Of a stretch of 64,000 bases of DNA, positions 49,538-58,184 are shown in pieces (positions within the stretch are counted from its first letter, which is position 1; every line of letters begins with the position of its first letter). The notes beneath the pieces were generated by a model. That model searched no databases. It was not told where the DNA came from and saw only the letters and a list, made by a program, of their open reading frames with translations. The DNA lies in contig NZ_BTCK01000028.1 in the NCBI RefSeq assembly GCF_033239625.1, positions 1 to 64,000 of the forward strand, read 5' to 3'. The position numbers and the translations under genes are program-made. The stretch comes from Paenibacillus_T sp033239625 (GTDB taxonomy: Bacteria > Bacillota > Bacilli > Paenibacillales > Paenibacillaceae).

Positions 49538-50369
49538 TTTGATAAAGTCTTCACATGTTGTTTCGGTTGAAGACTTGCGCAAATTGGAATGGTTCAATCG
49601 CTATGTGCCAGCTGCACCGGTGAATGATCTTATTCAACCTGAGATTCCGAAGCCAGATGCCGAAACGATATCGCTTCGCGATGAAATATTGCAAGATGCC
49701 CAGCAATTCGCTGAAGAGCGAGTGCAAGAGGCTACGATGCAAAGCAATGCTATGTTGGCCGAAGCCGAGCAGCAGATTCAGCAGTGGTGGCAATCACAAC
49801 GCGAAGAAGACGAGAACGTAATCCGTCGAGCCCAGGATGAAGGTTTCAGCCTTGGTTACGAGGACGGACGAGCGCAAGCAATCGGTGATCTTCAGCGTGA
49901 ATGGCAGCATCGGATTGAAGAAGCGCAACAACTGCTCAACTCATCCTATAAGATGAGAGATCAAATCATTCAGGAAGCAGAACCGTTCCTTGTCGAGCTT
50001 AGCTGTGCGATCGCTGAGAAAATCATCGGCCACCAGCTCTCGATGAACCCGGATCTTGCAGTCGAAATGATTCGTAAATCACTAGCTAGACGTAAAGAAC
50101 AAGGCGTCATTACTCTATGTGTTGCACCGCAGAATCTAGCATTCATGCAGGCAGCCAGAGAAGAGCTTGCGTTAGCGATCGATTCCCAAGCAGAGCTCCA
50201 TATTCTGCCGGATGTAACGGTACAAGATTACGGATGTGTGATCCGTTCCAGCTTCGGCAGCATTGATGCGCGAATCGACACACAGCTGACCGAGATCAAA
50301 CGCGAGCTGACACAACTTGCGCTTGAAAGCGATGAGTGGGGGAACGCCAATGAACGTTCCGAAGCTTAA
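49530..50369 (+). CDS. fliH: Flagellar assembly protein FliH
   Basis: Negative regulator and stator-like partner of the export ATPase FliI. The 279 residues show a long glutamine- and glutamate-rich helical region (about 50-140) and a C-terminal V-ATPase E-subunit-like domain (LSCAIAEKIIGHQLSMNPDLAVEMIRKSLARRKEQGVITLCVAPQN). The start overlaps the fliG end. TTG 49530 (SNLIKSS) is chosen because GGTGGAGGAG ends 9 nt upstream; ATG 49521 lies too close to it. fliI starts 20 bp before its stop. Confidence 0.9.
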   Translation: MSNLIKSSHVVSVEDLRKLEWFNRYVPAAPVNDLIQPEIPKPDAETISLRDEILQDAQQFAEERVQEATMQSNAMLAEAEQQIQQWWQSQREEDENVIRRAQDEGFSLGYEDGRAQAIGDLQREWQHRIEEAQQLLNSSYKMRDQIIQEAEPFLVELSCAIAEKIIGHQLSMNPDLAVEMIRKSLARRKEQGVITLCVAPQNLAFMQAAREELALAIDSQAELHILPDVTVQDYGCVIRSSFGSIDARIDTQLTEIKRELTQLALESDEWGNANERSEA

Positions 50370-51675
50370 TGCATGGAAGTACCTGGAGCATCTTAGACCA
50401 ATCGACCCAGTTCGTGTTAACGGCAAGGTCACACAAGTTATTGGTCTGACGGTTGAATCAGAAGGCCCGGATGCGAGTATCGGCGATGTATGCCATATCT
50501 ATCCGACCAAAGGTGCAAAGCCGCTCAAAGCAGAAGTCGTCGGTTTTCGTGATAACAAAGTTATCCTTATGCCGCTCGGTGAGCTGGATGCAATCGGACC
50601 AGGCTGTGATGTCGTTGGTACAGGCAAACCGCTGACGGTACAAGTTGGCTCCGAACTGCTAGGCAAAGTGCTTGACGGGTTAGGTCAACCTCTTGATGGT
50701 TCCTTCATCCCCAGCCGAATGCCGCACTGCTCTACGAATAATACGCCGAGCAATCCGCTCATGCGTCCGCGCGTGAAAGAACCGCTCGGAATCGGCGTTC
50801 GTGCGATCGATGGACTGCTCACGGTTGGGCGTGGCCAGCGCGTCGGTATATTCGCAGGTTCTGGTGTTGGTAAGAGTACATTGCTGGGCATGATCGCTCG
50901 CAACACTTCCGCTGATGTTAACGTCATCGCACTGATCGGCGAACGCGGACGAGAAGTGCTCGAGTTTATCGAAAAGGATCTTGGTCCTGAAGGACTAGCT
51001 CGTTCTGTCGTAATTGTTGCGACATCGGATCAACCAGCGCTCGTTCGAATGAAAGGCGCATTGATTGCTACGACGATAGCGGAATACTTCCGCGACCGCG
51101 GCTTGAATGTCATGCTAATGATGGATTCAGTTACCCGGTACGCAATGGCGCTGCGCGAGGTTGGCCTCGCGATTGGCGAACCGCCTGCGACGAGAGGGTA
51201 TACACCTTCCGTCTTTGCGGCTCTGCCGAAACTTCTTGAGCGGGCGGGAACCGGTCAGAACGGATCGATTACAGCGTTCTACACGGTACTCGTCGATGGC
51301 GATGATATGAATGAGCCAATCGCAGATGCAGTCAGGGGCATCTTGGACGGTCATATCGTTCTGAGCCGCGACCTGGCGCATCAAGGACATTTTCCGGCGA
51401 TTGATGTACTCGCCTCTATCAGCCGCGTCATGAAGGAAATCGTGACGGAGGAGCAGCAGGACGCAGCCAATCAGCTCAAAAGTTTACTAGCTACTTATAA
51501 GAGTTCGGAGGACTTGATCAATATTGGGGCGTATCAAATAGGTTCTAACGAAAAAATTGATCAAGCGATTCATGCAATCGATGAAATACGGGCATTCACA
51601 AGGCAAAAAACAAACGAGAAGGTCGGTTTGGAAGAAGCGCAGCAGCTGCTCATTTCACAATTTCTCGGGAGATGA
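50350..51675 (+). CDS. fliI: Flagellum-specific export ATPase FliI
   Basis: Hexameric F1-beta-like ATPase at the export gate. The 441 residues include the P-loop AGSGVGKST (169-177), GERGREVLEFIEKDLG, the Walker B strand VMLMMDSVTRYAMA and the VLVDGDDMNEPIADAVRGILDGHIVLSR signature. ATG 50350 follows GTGGGGGAA inside fliH. Confidence 0.96.
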   Translation: MNVPKLNAWKYLEHLRPIDPVRVNGKVTQVIGLTVESEGPDASIGDVCHIYPTKGAKPLKAEVVGFRDNKVILMPLGELDAIGPGCDVVGTGKPLTVQVGSELLGKVLDGLGQPLDGSFIPSRMPHCSTNNTPSNPLMRPRVKEPLGIGVRAIDGLLTVGRGQRVGIFAGSGVGKSTLLGMIARNTSADVNVIALIGERGREVLEFIEKDLGPEGLARSVVIVATSDQPALVRMKGALIATTIAEYFRDRGLNVMLMMDSVTRYAMALREVGLAIGEPPATRGYTPSVFAALPKLLERAGTGQNGSITAFYTVLVDGDDMNEPIADAVRGILDGHIVLSRDLAHQGHFPAIDVLASISRVMKEIVTEEQQDAANQLKSLLATYKSSEDLINIGAYQIGSNEKIDQAIHAIDEIRAFTRQKTNEKVGLEEAQQLLISQFLGR

Positions 51676-51682
51676 ACGATAA

Positions 51683-52129
51683 GTGGCTAAGTTTGTATAC
51701 ACCTATGCGAAGATAGTAGGTTTAAAGGAAAGCGAGAAGCGTCAAGCGGAATGGATGCTGTCGGATGCACTCGGTAAACTGCAGCTCGAACAGCTCTCGC
51801 TCGATCAATTATTGACAGAGCGTAAGTTGTGGGAAGAAAGGCAGACCGAGATGGCTCAATCGGCAGTACCGCTGGGTGAGCTGGCAGCTGTTCAACAGTA
51901 TTTGAACTACTTGGACAGCAGCATTCAGACCAAAAACGCAGAGGTTCGCCTTGCGAATGGAGTCGTAGAGCAAAGCCGCAGCCATCTGACAGTTAAGCTG
52001 AAAGATGAGAAAGTGTGGCTGCAAGCGAAGGAACGAGCATTCAATCGATTCCGGCAAGCATCGATGCTCCAAGAGCAGAACGAGCTAGATGAAATGGCGA
52101 CAGTCCGTTTCATGATCGCAGCCCCTTAA
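51683..52129 (+). CDS. fliJ: Flagellar export chaperone FliJ
   Basis: Coiled-coil stalk of the FliI ring (F1-gamma-like). All 148 residues form a two-helix coiled coil rich in Glu, Gln and Leu. The position between fliI and ylxF, the length, and the start KFVYTYAKIVGLKESEKRQAEWMLSDALGKLQLEQ fit the family. GTG 51683, with GGGAG 11 nt upstream, within 7 bp of the fliI stop. Confidence 0.92.
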   Translation: MAKFVYTYAKIVGLKESEKRQAEWMLSDALGKLQLEQLSLDQLLTERKLWEERQTEMAQSAVPLGELAAVQQYLNYLDSSIQTKNAEVRLANGVVEQSRSHLTVKLKDEKVWLQAKERAFNRFRQASMLQEQNELDEMATVRFMIAAP

Positions 52130-52175
52130 CCGATGCTAGAAGCTTGCGTGATCCGGGACTTCGGGAGGGTTGAAA

Positions 52176-53087
52176 TTGGCGGAAATGGATTTGGACAATG
52201 AGCGCTACAGCGGATTTGAACGATTTATGTTCTTCTTGACGCCGATTTTGTTCACGATCATATTGCTTGGTGTGTTTTTAATGCTCTTCAACGAGAATAT
52301 GAGGAACAGAATGCTAGAAGCAGGCAACTCGATTCCATACTTGGCAGATGTGCTTCCTGACCCGAAAGCGAAGGAAGCGACTACCGATCAAGAGATGACA
52401 GTCGAGAAGTCGACGGCGAAGATTGATGAGCTGCGCAAGCAGTTGAATGACAAGACGGCCGAGCTGACAGCGGTGCAGGACAAGGCAGCGTTGGCAGATG
52501 AACAGATCAAACAGCTGCAGAGCGAGATCGAGGCGCTTACGAAGGCGAACGATAAGAAGCTGCTCGATGATGAGCAGTATCAGGCGAAGGTTACAGAGCT
52601 CGCTAACATGTATGCGCTTATGACGCCTAGCAAGGCGGCTCCTATCCTGCAAAGCATGTCTACAGAAGAGGCTGTGTTAGTCCTTGAAGCAATGGCTGTG
52701 GATAAACAGTCCAAAATTCTTGAGAAGATGAACGCGCAGAAAGCGGCGGATATCTCGATGGGATTGAAAGACGTCGTGACGGCGAAAGATCGCCAAATTG
52801 CTGCACTTCAAGCGCAGCTGGAACGTCAAGCAGGCGCGAATGGATCCAGCACACAAACGTCGACGACGGTTCTGGATACGGCGCAGCTGCAAAAAACATT
52901 CGCCAGCATGACACCAAAGAATGCGGCAGAGCTGCTCATCAAGATGTCAGATCTAAGTCCTAGCAAGGTGCTCCGCATCTTGAACGCTGTAGATGACAGC
53001 ACACGTGCTGGTATTTTGCAGGAGATGTCGGCGCTCAACAATGGTGTGACCGCACAGCTCGTTTCCAAGCTGATGACAGGCAAATAA
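52176..53087 (+). CDS. ylxF: YlxF, MotE-like flagellar operon protein
   Basis: A 303-residue single-pass membrane protein with a MgtE N-domain-like C-terminus, found between fliJ and fliK in Bacillales. It has one transmembrane helix (about 19-42), a long coiled coil (EKSTAKIDELRKQLNDKTAELTAVQDKAALADEQIKQLQSEIEAL) and two related helical repeats, LMTPSKAAPILQSMSTEEAVLVLEAM and SMTPKNAAELLIKMSDLSPSKVLRILNAV. TTG 52176 is chosen with GGGAGG 7 nt upstream. Related MotE is reported as a MotA/B chaperone; that role is inferred here. Confidence 0.85.
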   Translation: MAEMDLDNERYSGFERFMFFLTPILFTIILLGVFLMLFNENMRNRMLEAGNSIPYLADVLPDPKAKEATTDQEMTVEKSTAKIDELRKQLNDKTAELTAVQDKAALADEQIKQLQSEIEALTKANDKKLLDDEQYQAKVTELANMYALMTPSKAAPILQSMSTEEAVLVLEAMAVDKQSKILEKMNAQKAADISMGLKDVVTAKDRQIAALQAQLERQAGANGSSTQTSTTVLDTAQLQKTFASMTPKNAAELLIKMSDLSPSKVLRILNAVDDSTRAGILQEMSALNNGVTAQLVSKLMTGK

Positions 53088-53130
53088 TCAATTCCTCTCG
53101 CTTTCAATGGATGGAAGGAGGTGAAAACAG

Positions 53131-54501
53131 ATGGATATGGCAATTGTATCAGCACCGGCAGCGCCAACGGCACAATCGAAGTCTTCTACTAATGCAGCTG
53201 ATTCTTCCAATGCAGCCGCATCTAGCAATGGTCAATTCAAAGACAAGCTTGCGGGCAGCATGAAAGATACCAGCGGTGCGAACACGAGTGCTGCGGGTAA
53301 GACGGAGACAGCTTCAACAACTCAAGCTGATCAAGCGAATGCAGCGCAGTCCGAAACAGCCGTACCGATGACAGCAGAGCAGCTTGTTGCAGCGATCGGT
53401 GAACTTCTGCAAGCACTGCAGGATAACTCGGATCAACAGCAAGGCAGCGATGCGGATGCACAAGATACGCTTCAGCAGATGCTGGACCAATTGAACGCGA
53501 TGCTATCGCTGCTCGGTCAGCAGCCTGTACAACCTCTGCCGCAAGTTCCAGGGTTCGAGGTTGAGGATCTGAAGGCTGATGTTGCGCAGGCACTGGTCGC
53601 TCTTCAACAAACGATTGACCGCGGACAGCTTGGCGCAGCTAAACTTGGCAATGTAACGGAGTGGCTGGGCTCCCAGCTTCAAGTGCTTCAGCAAACGATG
53701 CAGCAGTTGAAAGCGTCGTCTGCGGAGCAAGCAGCACCGCAAGAGGATGATATGCTGAGCGCAACTCCTCAATCTTCAAGTAATAACGAGCCGGCTTCGG
53801 CATCAACGCAGTCCCAAACGACAGTAACGGTCAAAGCAGCATCGTTGCTTGATCAGTTGAACCGGAATGGCGTAAGTCCGAACCTGCTTCAAGTCATTGC
53901 TGGTCAACAGCAAACGAATGAGCAGCCGACTGACGGAACGGTATCCACTGAGGATGCACCCGTCGCTATCAACTTAACCGCACAAGCACCAGAGGGTGCA
54001 CGTACTATCGCTATGGCACGGACGGTTCAAGTGACGCAGCAAGTTCCTGTTCAACAATTTGCCGAAACGATGGCAAACCTGATGGTTAACAAGTTCGAGG
54101 TGAAGACAGCTGTCGGTATGTCGGAAGCAAGGCTGACGCTCACGCCTGAGCATCTTGGTCAAGTGGATGTACGAATCTCGATGCAAAATGGCCAGCTAAC
54201 GGCACTGTTCTTGACAGACTCCAGCACAGCGAAAGATATGCTGGATAACCAGTTGGCGCTTCTTCGCGCGAATCTTCAATCGCAAGGATTGAACGTCGAC
54301 AAACTGGAAGTGTCTCAGCAATCGGTAGATAGTCAAACGGCTCAACAGCAAAATAGCGGATCGGGCAGACAGCAGTCCAATAACGGCAATGGAACACATG
54401 ACGCTAGTGAATCAGAGCAATCTGCATTCGAAGCAGAGTTGACTGAACAATCCGTTATACGTGAGCTTGGCTATGGACGAGGCATTAACGTAAGAGCATA
54501 A
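53131..54501 (+). CDS. fliK: Flagellar hook-length control protein FliK
   Basis: Secreted molecular ruler that switches export from hook to filament. The 456 residues have a low-complexity Ala/Ser/Gln/Thr-rich N-terminal two thirds and a conserved C-terminal Flg_hook domain with EARLTLTPEHLGQVDVRISMQNGQLTALFLTDSSTAKDMLDNQLALLRANLQSQGL. AAGGAGGTG stands 7 nt before ATG 53131. flgD follows in the same operon. Confidence 0.93.
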   Translation: MDMAIVSAPAAPTAQSKSSTNAADSSNAAASSNGQFKDKLAGSMKDTSGANTSAAGKTETASTTQADQANAAQSETAVPMTAEQLVAAIGELLQALQDNSDQQQGSDADAQDTLQQMLDQLNAMLSLLGQQPVQPLPQVPGFEVEDLKADVAQALVALQQTIDRGQLGAAKLGNVTEWLGSQLQVLQQTMQQLKASSAEQAAPQEDDMLSATPQSSSNNEPASASTQSQTTVTVKAASLLDQLNRNGVSPNLLQVIAGQQQTNEQPTDGTVSTEDAPVAINLTAQAPEGARTIAMARTVQVTQQVPVQQFAETMANLMVNKFEVKTAVGMSEARLTLTPEHLGQVDVRISMQNGQLTALFLTDSSTAKDMLDNQLALLRANLQSQGLNVDKLEVSQQSVDSQTAQQQNSGSGRQQSNNGNGTHDASESEQSAFEAELTEQSVIRELGYGRGINVRA

Positions 54502-54541
54502 CGGATGAACATCAAAGCAAGCAGGGATGGAGGTGACAGCA

Positions 54542-55033
54542 GTGGCAGGAGCAGCGATCAATTCGAATGCAGTATGGCCGAATTACAGTACGTCGAACGT
54601 ACAGAAGGCAGCTGCAACAACGAAGGATACAACGCTTGGCAAAGATGATTTTTTGAAAATTCTTGTGACCCAGCTTCGCAACCAGGACCCAAGTCAGCCG
54701 CTCCAAGACCGTGATTTTATCGCGCAGATGGCTCAGTTCTCCTCGGTAGAGCAGCTGATGAACATGTCGGAAGAGATGACTAAGCTTCGGCAAAATCTCG
54801 GTTCAGCCTCCAGCTTGATCGGGATGACCGTAGAATGGGACGGCCTCTCGGACCAAGGCATCCAGACGACCTACTCAGGTATTGTGGAAGCGATCTCGAT
54901 TAAGGATGGCGCGCAGTACGCGAAGGTTGGGGACCGGACCGTGAAGGTTGATGATTTAACCACGATTACATATGTACCTGCATCGTCGACAGCATCATCG
55001 GAGTACGAGGAAGCAGGCGGCAGCAATGAGTAA
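54542..55033 (+). CDS. flgD: Flagellar hook-capping protein FlgD
   Basis: Cap needed for hook polymerisation. The 163 residues contain the N-terminal family signature LGKDDFLKILVTQLRNQDPSQPLQDRDFIAQMAQFSSVEQLMNMSEEM, then a short beta-rich domain (SSLIGMTVEWDGLS, VGDRTVKVDDLTTITYV). It is short for FlgD, as in Bacilli. GTG 54542 follows GGAGG by 8 nt, preferred over ATG 54527, which has no site. Confidence 0.92.
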   Translation: MAGAAINSNAVWPNYSTSNVQKAAATTKDTTLGKDDFLKILVTQLRNQDPSQPLQDRDFIAQMAQFSSVEQLMNMSEEMTKLRQNLGSASSLIGMTVEWDGLSDQGIQTTYSGIVEAISIKDGAQYAKVGDRTVKVDDLTTITYVPASSTASSEYEEAGGSNE

Positions 55034-55412
55034 TCGAGTAACGATCGGCTCACTGTATCCGCTTCCGGGACGTCCGGCTGATGTACGAGCTTCGTCTAGC
55101 GCGACGGGACGCACGTCGGACAAGCCTTTCGAACAAATGCTGCAGGAGCAGCAACGACAAGTGAAATTCAGTCAGCACGCCGCACAGCGCATTCAACAGC
55201 GTGGCATCTCGATGCCGCCAGAGACGATGACGAAGCTGGCAAGTGCCGTTGATCAAGCAGCATCCAAAGGTGCTGTCGATTCTTTAATCGTAATGCCTGA
55301 CGTCGCATTGATCGTAAACGTTCCTAATCGAACGGTTGTGACCGCGATGGAGCATTCGCAATTATCGAATACGGTATTCACACAAATAGACAGCGCCGTC
55401 ATTCTTCATTAA
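55026..55412 (+). CDS. Flagellar operon protein of the TIGR02530 type
   Basis: A 128-residue protein encoded between flgD and the hook gene in many Firmicutes. The C-terminal half is conserved (KFSQHAAQRIQQRGISMPPETMTKLASAVDQAASKGAVDSLIVMPDVALIVNVPNRTVVTAM), and the first 40 residues are Ser/Arg-rich and variable. No experimental role is known to me; association with the hook is inferred from position. ATG 55026 overlaps the flgD stop (GCAATGAGTAA). Confidence 0.85.
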   Translation: MSNRVTIGSLYPLPGRPADVRASSSATGRTSDKPFEQMLQEQQRQVKFSQHAAQRIQQRGISMPPETMTKLASAVDQAASKGAVDSLIVMPDVALIVNVPNRTVVTAMEHSQLSNTVFTQIDSAVILH

Positions 55413-55510
55413 TGAACAATAGGCTGGACCTTATTAGGAAGCCTACCAATCGCTGATCGACAGAAGCGATTGAAATTCCAATGTAAAGACATGGGAGGAT
55501 GATTTCGTAG

Positions 55511-56329
55511 ATGCTTAGATCGATGTATTCCGGTGTATCCGGCATGCGTGCCTTTCAAACGAAACTCGACGTAATCGGCAATAATATCGCGAACGTGAAT
55601 ACGGTTGGCTTTAAAGGCGGCCGCGTTATGTTCAAAGATATTTTGAGCCAAAGCGTTGCAGGTGTGACTGCGCCAGAAGAAGGTGTACAAGGCGGCACGA
55701 ACGCGAAGCAGATCGGCCTTGGCGTTGCGATTGCAGCGATCGATACGATTCATACGGCGGGCAGCGCAATGACGACCAACGTACCGACGGATGTGCGAAT
55801 CGATGGCGACGGATTCTTCGCAGTCCGCGCCAGCGACGATCAAGAAGTGCCTTACCTTACTCGTGCAGGTAACTTCACGCTGGATGCGAGCCGTCAACTT
55901 GTAACGGCAGATGGCTACTTCGTTCTGGCGGAAGGCGGCGAGCCTATCATTCTGGATGAAGGCGTTACGTCGTTCTCGATTGCACAAGACGGTACGATTA
56001 TCTCGATCAATGCAGACGGTACGGCCGAAGCGACGGATTTCAAAATCGGCGTCGTGAAAGTAACGAATCCATCCGGTCTCGAGAAGATCGGCGGCAACAT
56101 GTACCGCGTTACTCCGAATGCCAATATGGAAGAGATTGAAGTTGGCGCAGCGAATGATGCCGAGACAGGCACTGGCGCTATTATCGCAGGCCAATTGGAA
56201 ATGTCGAACGTCGATCTGACGAGCGAGTTCACGGAGATGATCGTCGCACAGCGCGGTTTCCAAGCGAACTCTCGTATCATTACGACATCTGATGAAATCT
56301 TGCAAGAAGTCGTCAACCTGAAACGATAG
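55511..56329 (+). CDS. flgE: Flagellar hook protein FlgE/FlgG-type
   Basis: The 272-residue hook/rod-family protein starts MLRSMYSGVSGMRAFQTKLDVIGNNIANVNTVGFKG and ends with the conserved SNVDLTSEFTEMIVAQRGFQANSRIITTSDEILQEVVNLKR. It is as short as B. subtilis FlgE (264 aa) and sits after fliK-flgD, so it is the hook subunit; databases often label it FlgG. ATG 55511 follows GGGAGG. Confidence 0.9.
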   Translation: MLRSMYSGVSGMRAFQTKLDVIGNNIANVNTVGFKGGRVMFKDILSQSVAGVTAPEEGVQGGTNAKQIGLGVAIAAIDTIHTAGSAMTTNVPTDVRIDGDGFFAVRASDDQEVPYLTRAGNFTLDASRQLVTADGYFVLAEGGEPIILDEGVTSFSIAQDGTIISINADGTAEATDFKIGVVKVTNPSGLEKIGGNMYRVTPNANMEEIEVGAANDAETGTGAIIAGQLEMSNVDLTSEFTEMIVAQRGFQANSRIITTSDEILQEVVNLKR

Positions 56330-56337
56330 AGCAGTGG

Positions 56338-56430
56338 CCGAGGAGAGGTCGTAAGATCTCTCCTCGGGAGCAGCCAATGCTTACGAAGCAGCTATGTCGC
56401 CTAGTGGGCTAGACAGCCTGCTTGTGACGC
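56338..56430 (+). repeat. Hairpin plus TATGCTTACGAAGC-family repeat after flgE
   Basis: A perfect 10-bp stem CCGAGGAGAG / CTCTCCTCGG (56338-56367) directly follows the flgE stop. It is followed by AATGCTTACGAAGCAG (56376-56391) and a second imperfect stem around TGTCGCCTAG/CTAGACA. The first stem has no T-run and could protect the upstream mRNA or attenuate. The AATGCTTACGAAGCAG box matches the modules at 11.02, 30.54, 30.66 and 42.60 kb. Confidence 0.65.
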
Positions 56431-56454
56431 TGCATAACCTTTGGGAGGAAACGT

Positions 56455-56685
56455 ATGATTGGCTTAACGCGATTGAATGGCATGCCCATTACGATTAACG
56501 CTTTATTAATTGAGACGATTGAAGAGATGCCTGATACGCTCATTACGCTCACGACCGGTAAGAAACTACATGTTCTCGAAAAGTCTTCGGAAGTGATTTC
56601 GCTCGTTCAGCGCTATCTTCAGACGATTGGCGTCATTGCGGCGACAACCCATAAGAGCGAGCAAACGGAGGAACCCTCGATATGA
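56455..56685 (+). CDS. swrD: FlbD family protein SwrD
   Basis: A 76-residue FlbD/YlzI-family protein; in B. subtilis SwrD raises flagellar torque and supports swarming. It shows IGLTRLNGMPITINALLIETIEEMPDTLITLTTGKKLHVLEKSSEVISLV, the diagnostic core. GGGAGG stands 8 nt before ATG 56455, and the stop overlaps the fliL start (ATGA). Confidence 0.9.
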   Translation: MIGLTRLNGMPITINALLIETIEEMPDTLITLTTGKKLHVLEKSSEVISLVQRYLQTIGVIAATTHKSEQTEEPSI

Positions 56686-57149
56686 GAAAAATGGTACCGT
56701 GGTTAATCTCAATCCTGTTAGCCATTACGTTAATTGCGATCGTCGTAATTATATTGCTGAATACGATGTTCGACGACACCAGCAAGGAGGCCAAATCGTC
56801 AGAACCTGTGAAGATAGAGGTCTTGTCAGCTGATGAGCGAGTGGAGGTCACTTCTGAATTGAAGGATATAAAGCGCAATCTGCTCGATAACGATTACGTT
56901 GTCATTGCAAGTTTTGCGTTCCAGCTAGACAGCAAGAAATCGAAGGCATCATTCGAGAAAGTAAAAGATATTCAAATTCGTCCGATCATCAACCGTGTCA
57001 TCGCAGATATGACGGTCGAACAGCTGAACGGTTCGAAGGGTCAAGATATGCTCGCTTCGAAGCTCCTGAATTTGATCAACCAAGAGCTGCCCGAAGATGA
57101 GAAGCTGGTGAAAGTCGACATAACGAACTTTTTAATGTCCCAGATCTAG
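56682..57149 (+). CDS. fliL: Flagellar basal body-associated protein FliL
   Basis: Single-pass membrane protein that rings the stator and modulates torque. The 155 residues have a transmembrane helix at about 6-27 (WLISILLAITLIAIVVIILL), then an extracytoplasmic stomatin-like domain with DYVVIASFAFQLDSKKSKASFEKVKDIQIRPIINRVIADMTVEQLNGSKGQDMLASKLLNLINQEL. Translationally coupled to swrD. Confidence 0.92.
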   Translation: MRKMVPWLISILLAITLIAIVVIILLNTMFDDTSKEAKSSEPVKIEVLSADERVEVTSELKDIKRNLLDNDYVVIASFAFQLDSKKSKASFEKVKDIQIRPIINRVIADMTVEQLNGSKGQDMLASKLLNLINQELPEDEKLVKVDITNFLMSQI

Positions 57150-57185
57150 TCGATAGACCGGTATTCCTGTAAGGGGGTGAGAGAT

Positions 57186-58184
57186 TTGGTTGATGTGTTG
57201 TCGCAGAACGAGATTGACGCGCTTCTAGCTGCCCTGTCATCCGGTGAGATGGATGCGGAAGAGCTGAAGAAAGAGGATACGCAGAAGAAAGTGCGTTCCT
57301 ACGATTTCAAGCGCGCGACTCGGTTCTCAAAAGATCACATCCGCAGCTTAACGCGTATTCATGAAAACTTCGCGCGGTATTTGACAACCTATTTCTCCGC
57401 GCAGCTTCGAACCTTTGTACAAATTAGCGTCGTAGACGTAGAACAGCTTCCATACGATGAGTTCATTCGCTCGATTCCCAAAATGACGATTCTGAACATT
57501 TTTGAGGCAGAACCGCTGGAAGGCCGAATGGTGCTCGAGGTGCATCCGAACGTCGCTTATGCGATGCTCGACCGACTCTTGGGAGGACAAGGTGCAGCTC
57601 CTTCTAAGATGAATGCGCTGACTGAAATCGAAATGACGATTATGGAGCGTATATTCAGCCGAGCATTCGAAAGTCTTCAAGAAGCATGGAAGACGATAAT
57701 AGATTTGAATCCTAGATTGGAAGCTCTTGAAACGAATCCGCAGTTCATGCAGATTGTTTCGCCGAACGAGACGATTGCTCTCATCTCGTTAAGCACCAAG
57801 ATCGGCGACACGACGGGGATGATTAATCTATGTATCCCGCACGTCGTAATTGAACCAATCATGCCGAAGCTCAGTGTGCATCACTGGTTCGTATCGCAGA
57901 AAAAATCGCGCTCGCCAGAAGAAGTTGAAATGCTGGAGCAGCGCGTAAACCGTGCACAGCTGCCGATCTCGGTTGAGCTGGGCGAATCAAACATCAGCAT
58001 CTTTGAATTCCTTAACTTGTCGCAGGGCGATGTCATAACGCTCAATAAACCTGTTGGCGAAGGACTGAATGTTAAGGTTGGCAACAAAATCAAGTTCATC
58101 GGCAGTCCCGGTTCGATCAAAGATCGGATTGCGGTACAGGTTGACGAAATTGTCAGCGAAGGAGTAGAGGAAGAACATGACTAG
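57186..58184 (+). CDS. fliM: Flagellar motor switch protein FliM
   Basis: Switch subunit that binds CheY-P through its N-terminal peptide (here VLSQNEIDALLAAL, 4-17). The 332 residues continue with a CheC-like middle domain (RTFVQISVVDVEQLPYDEFIRSIPKMTILNIFEAEPLEGRMVLEV) and a C-terminal SpoA domain (ISVELGESNISIFEFLNLSQGDVITLNKPVGEGLNVKVGNKIKF). TTG 57186 follows GGGGGTG by 6 nt; GTG 57177 overlaps the site. fliY overlaps by 8 bp. Confidence 0.94.
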   Translation: MVDVLSQNEIDALLAALSSGEMDAEELKKEDTQKKVRSYDFKRATRFSKDHIRSLTRIHENFARYLTTYFSAQLRTFVQISVVDVEQLPYDEFIRSIPKMTILNIFEAEPLEGRMVLEVHPNVAYAMLDRLLGGQGAAPSKMNALTEIEMTIMERIFSRAFESLQEAWKTIIDLNPRLEALETNPQFMQIVSPNETIALISLSTKIGDTTGMINLCIPHVVIEPIMPKLSVHHWFVSQKKSRSPEEVEMLEQRVNRAQLPISVELGESNISIFEFLNLSQGDVITLNKPVGEGLNVKVGNKIKFIGSPGSIKDRIAVQVDEIVSEGVEEEHD

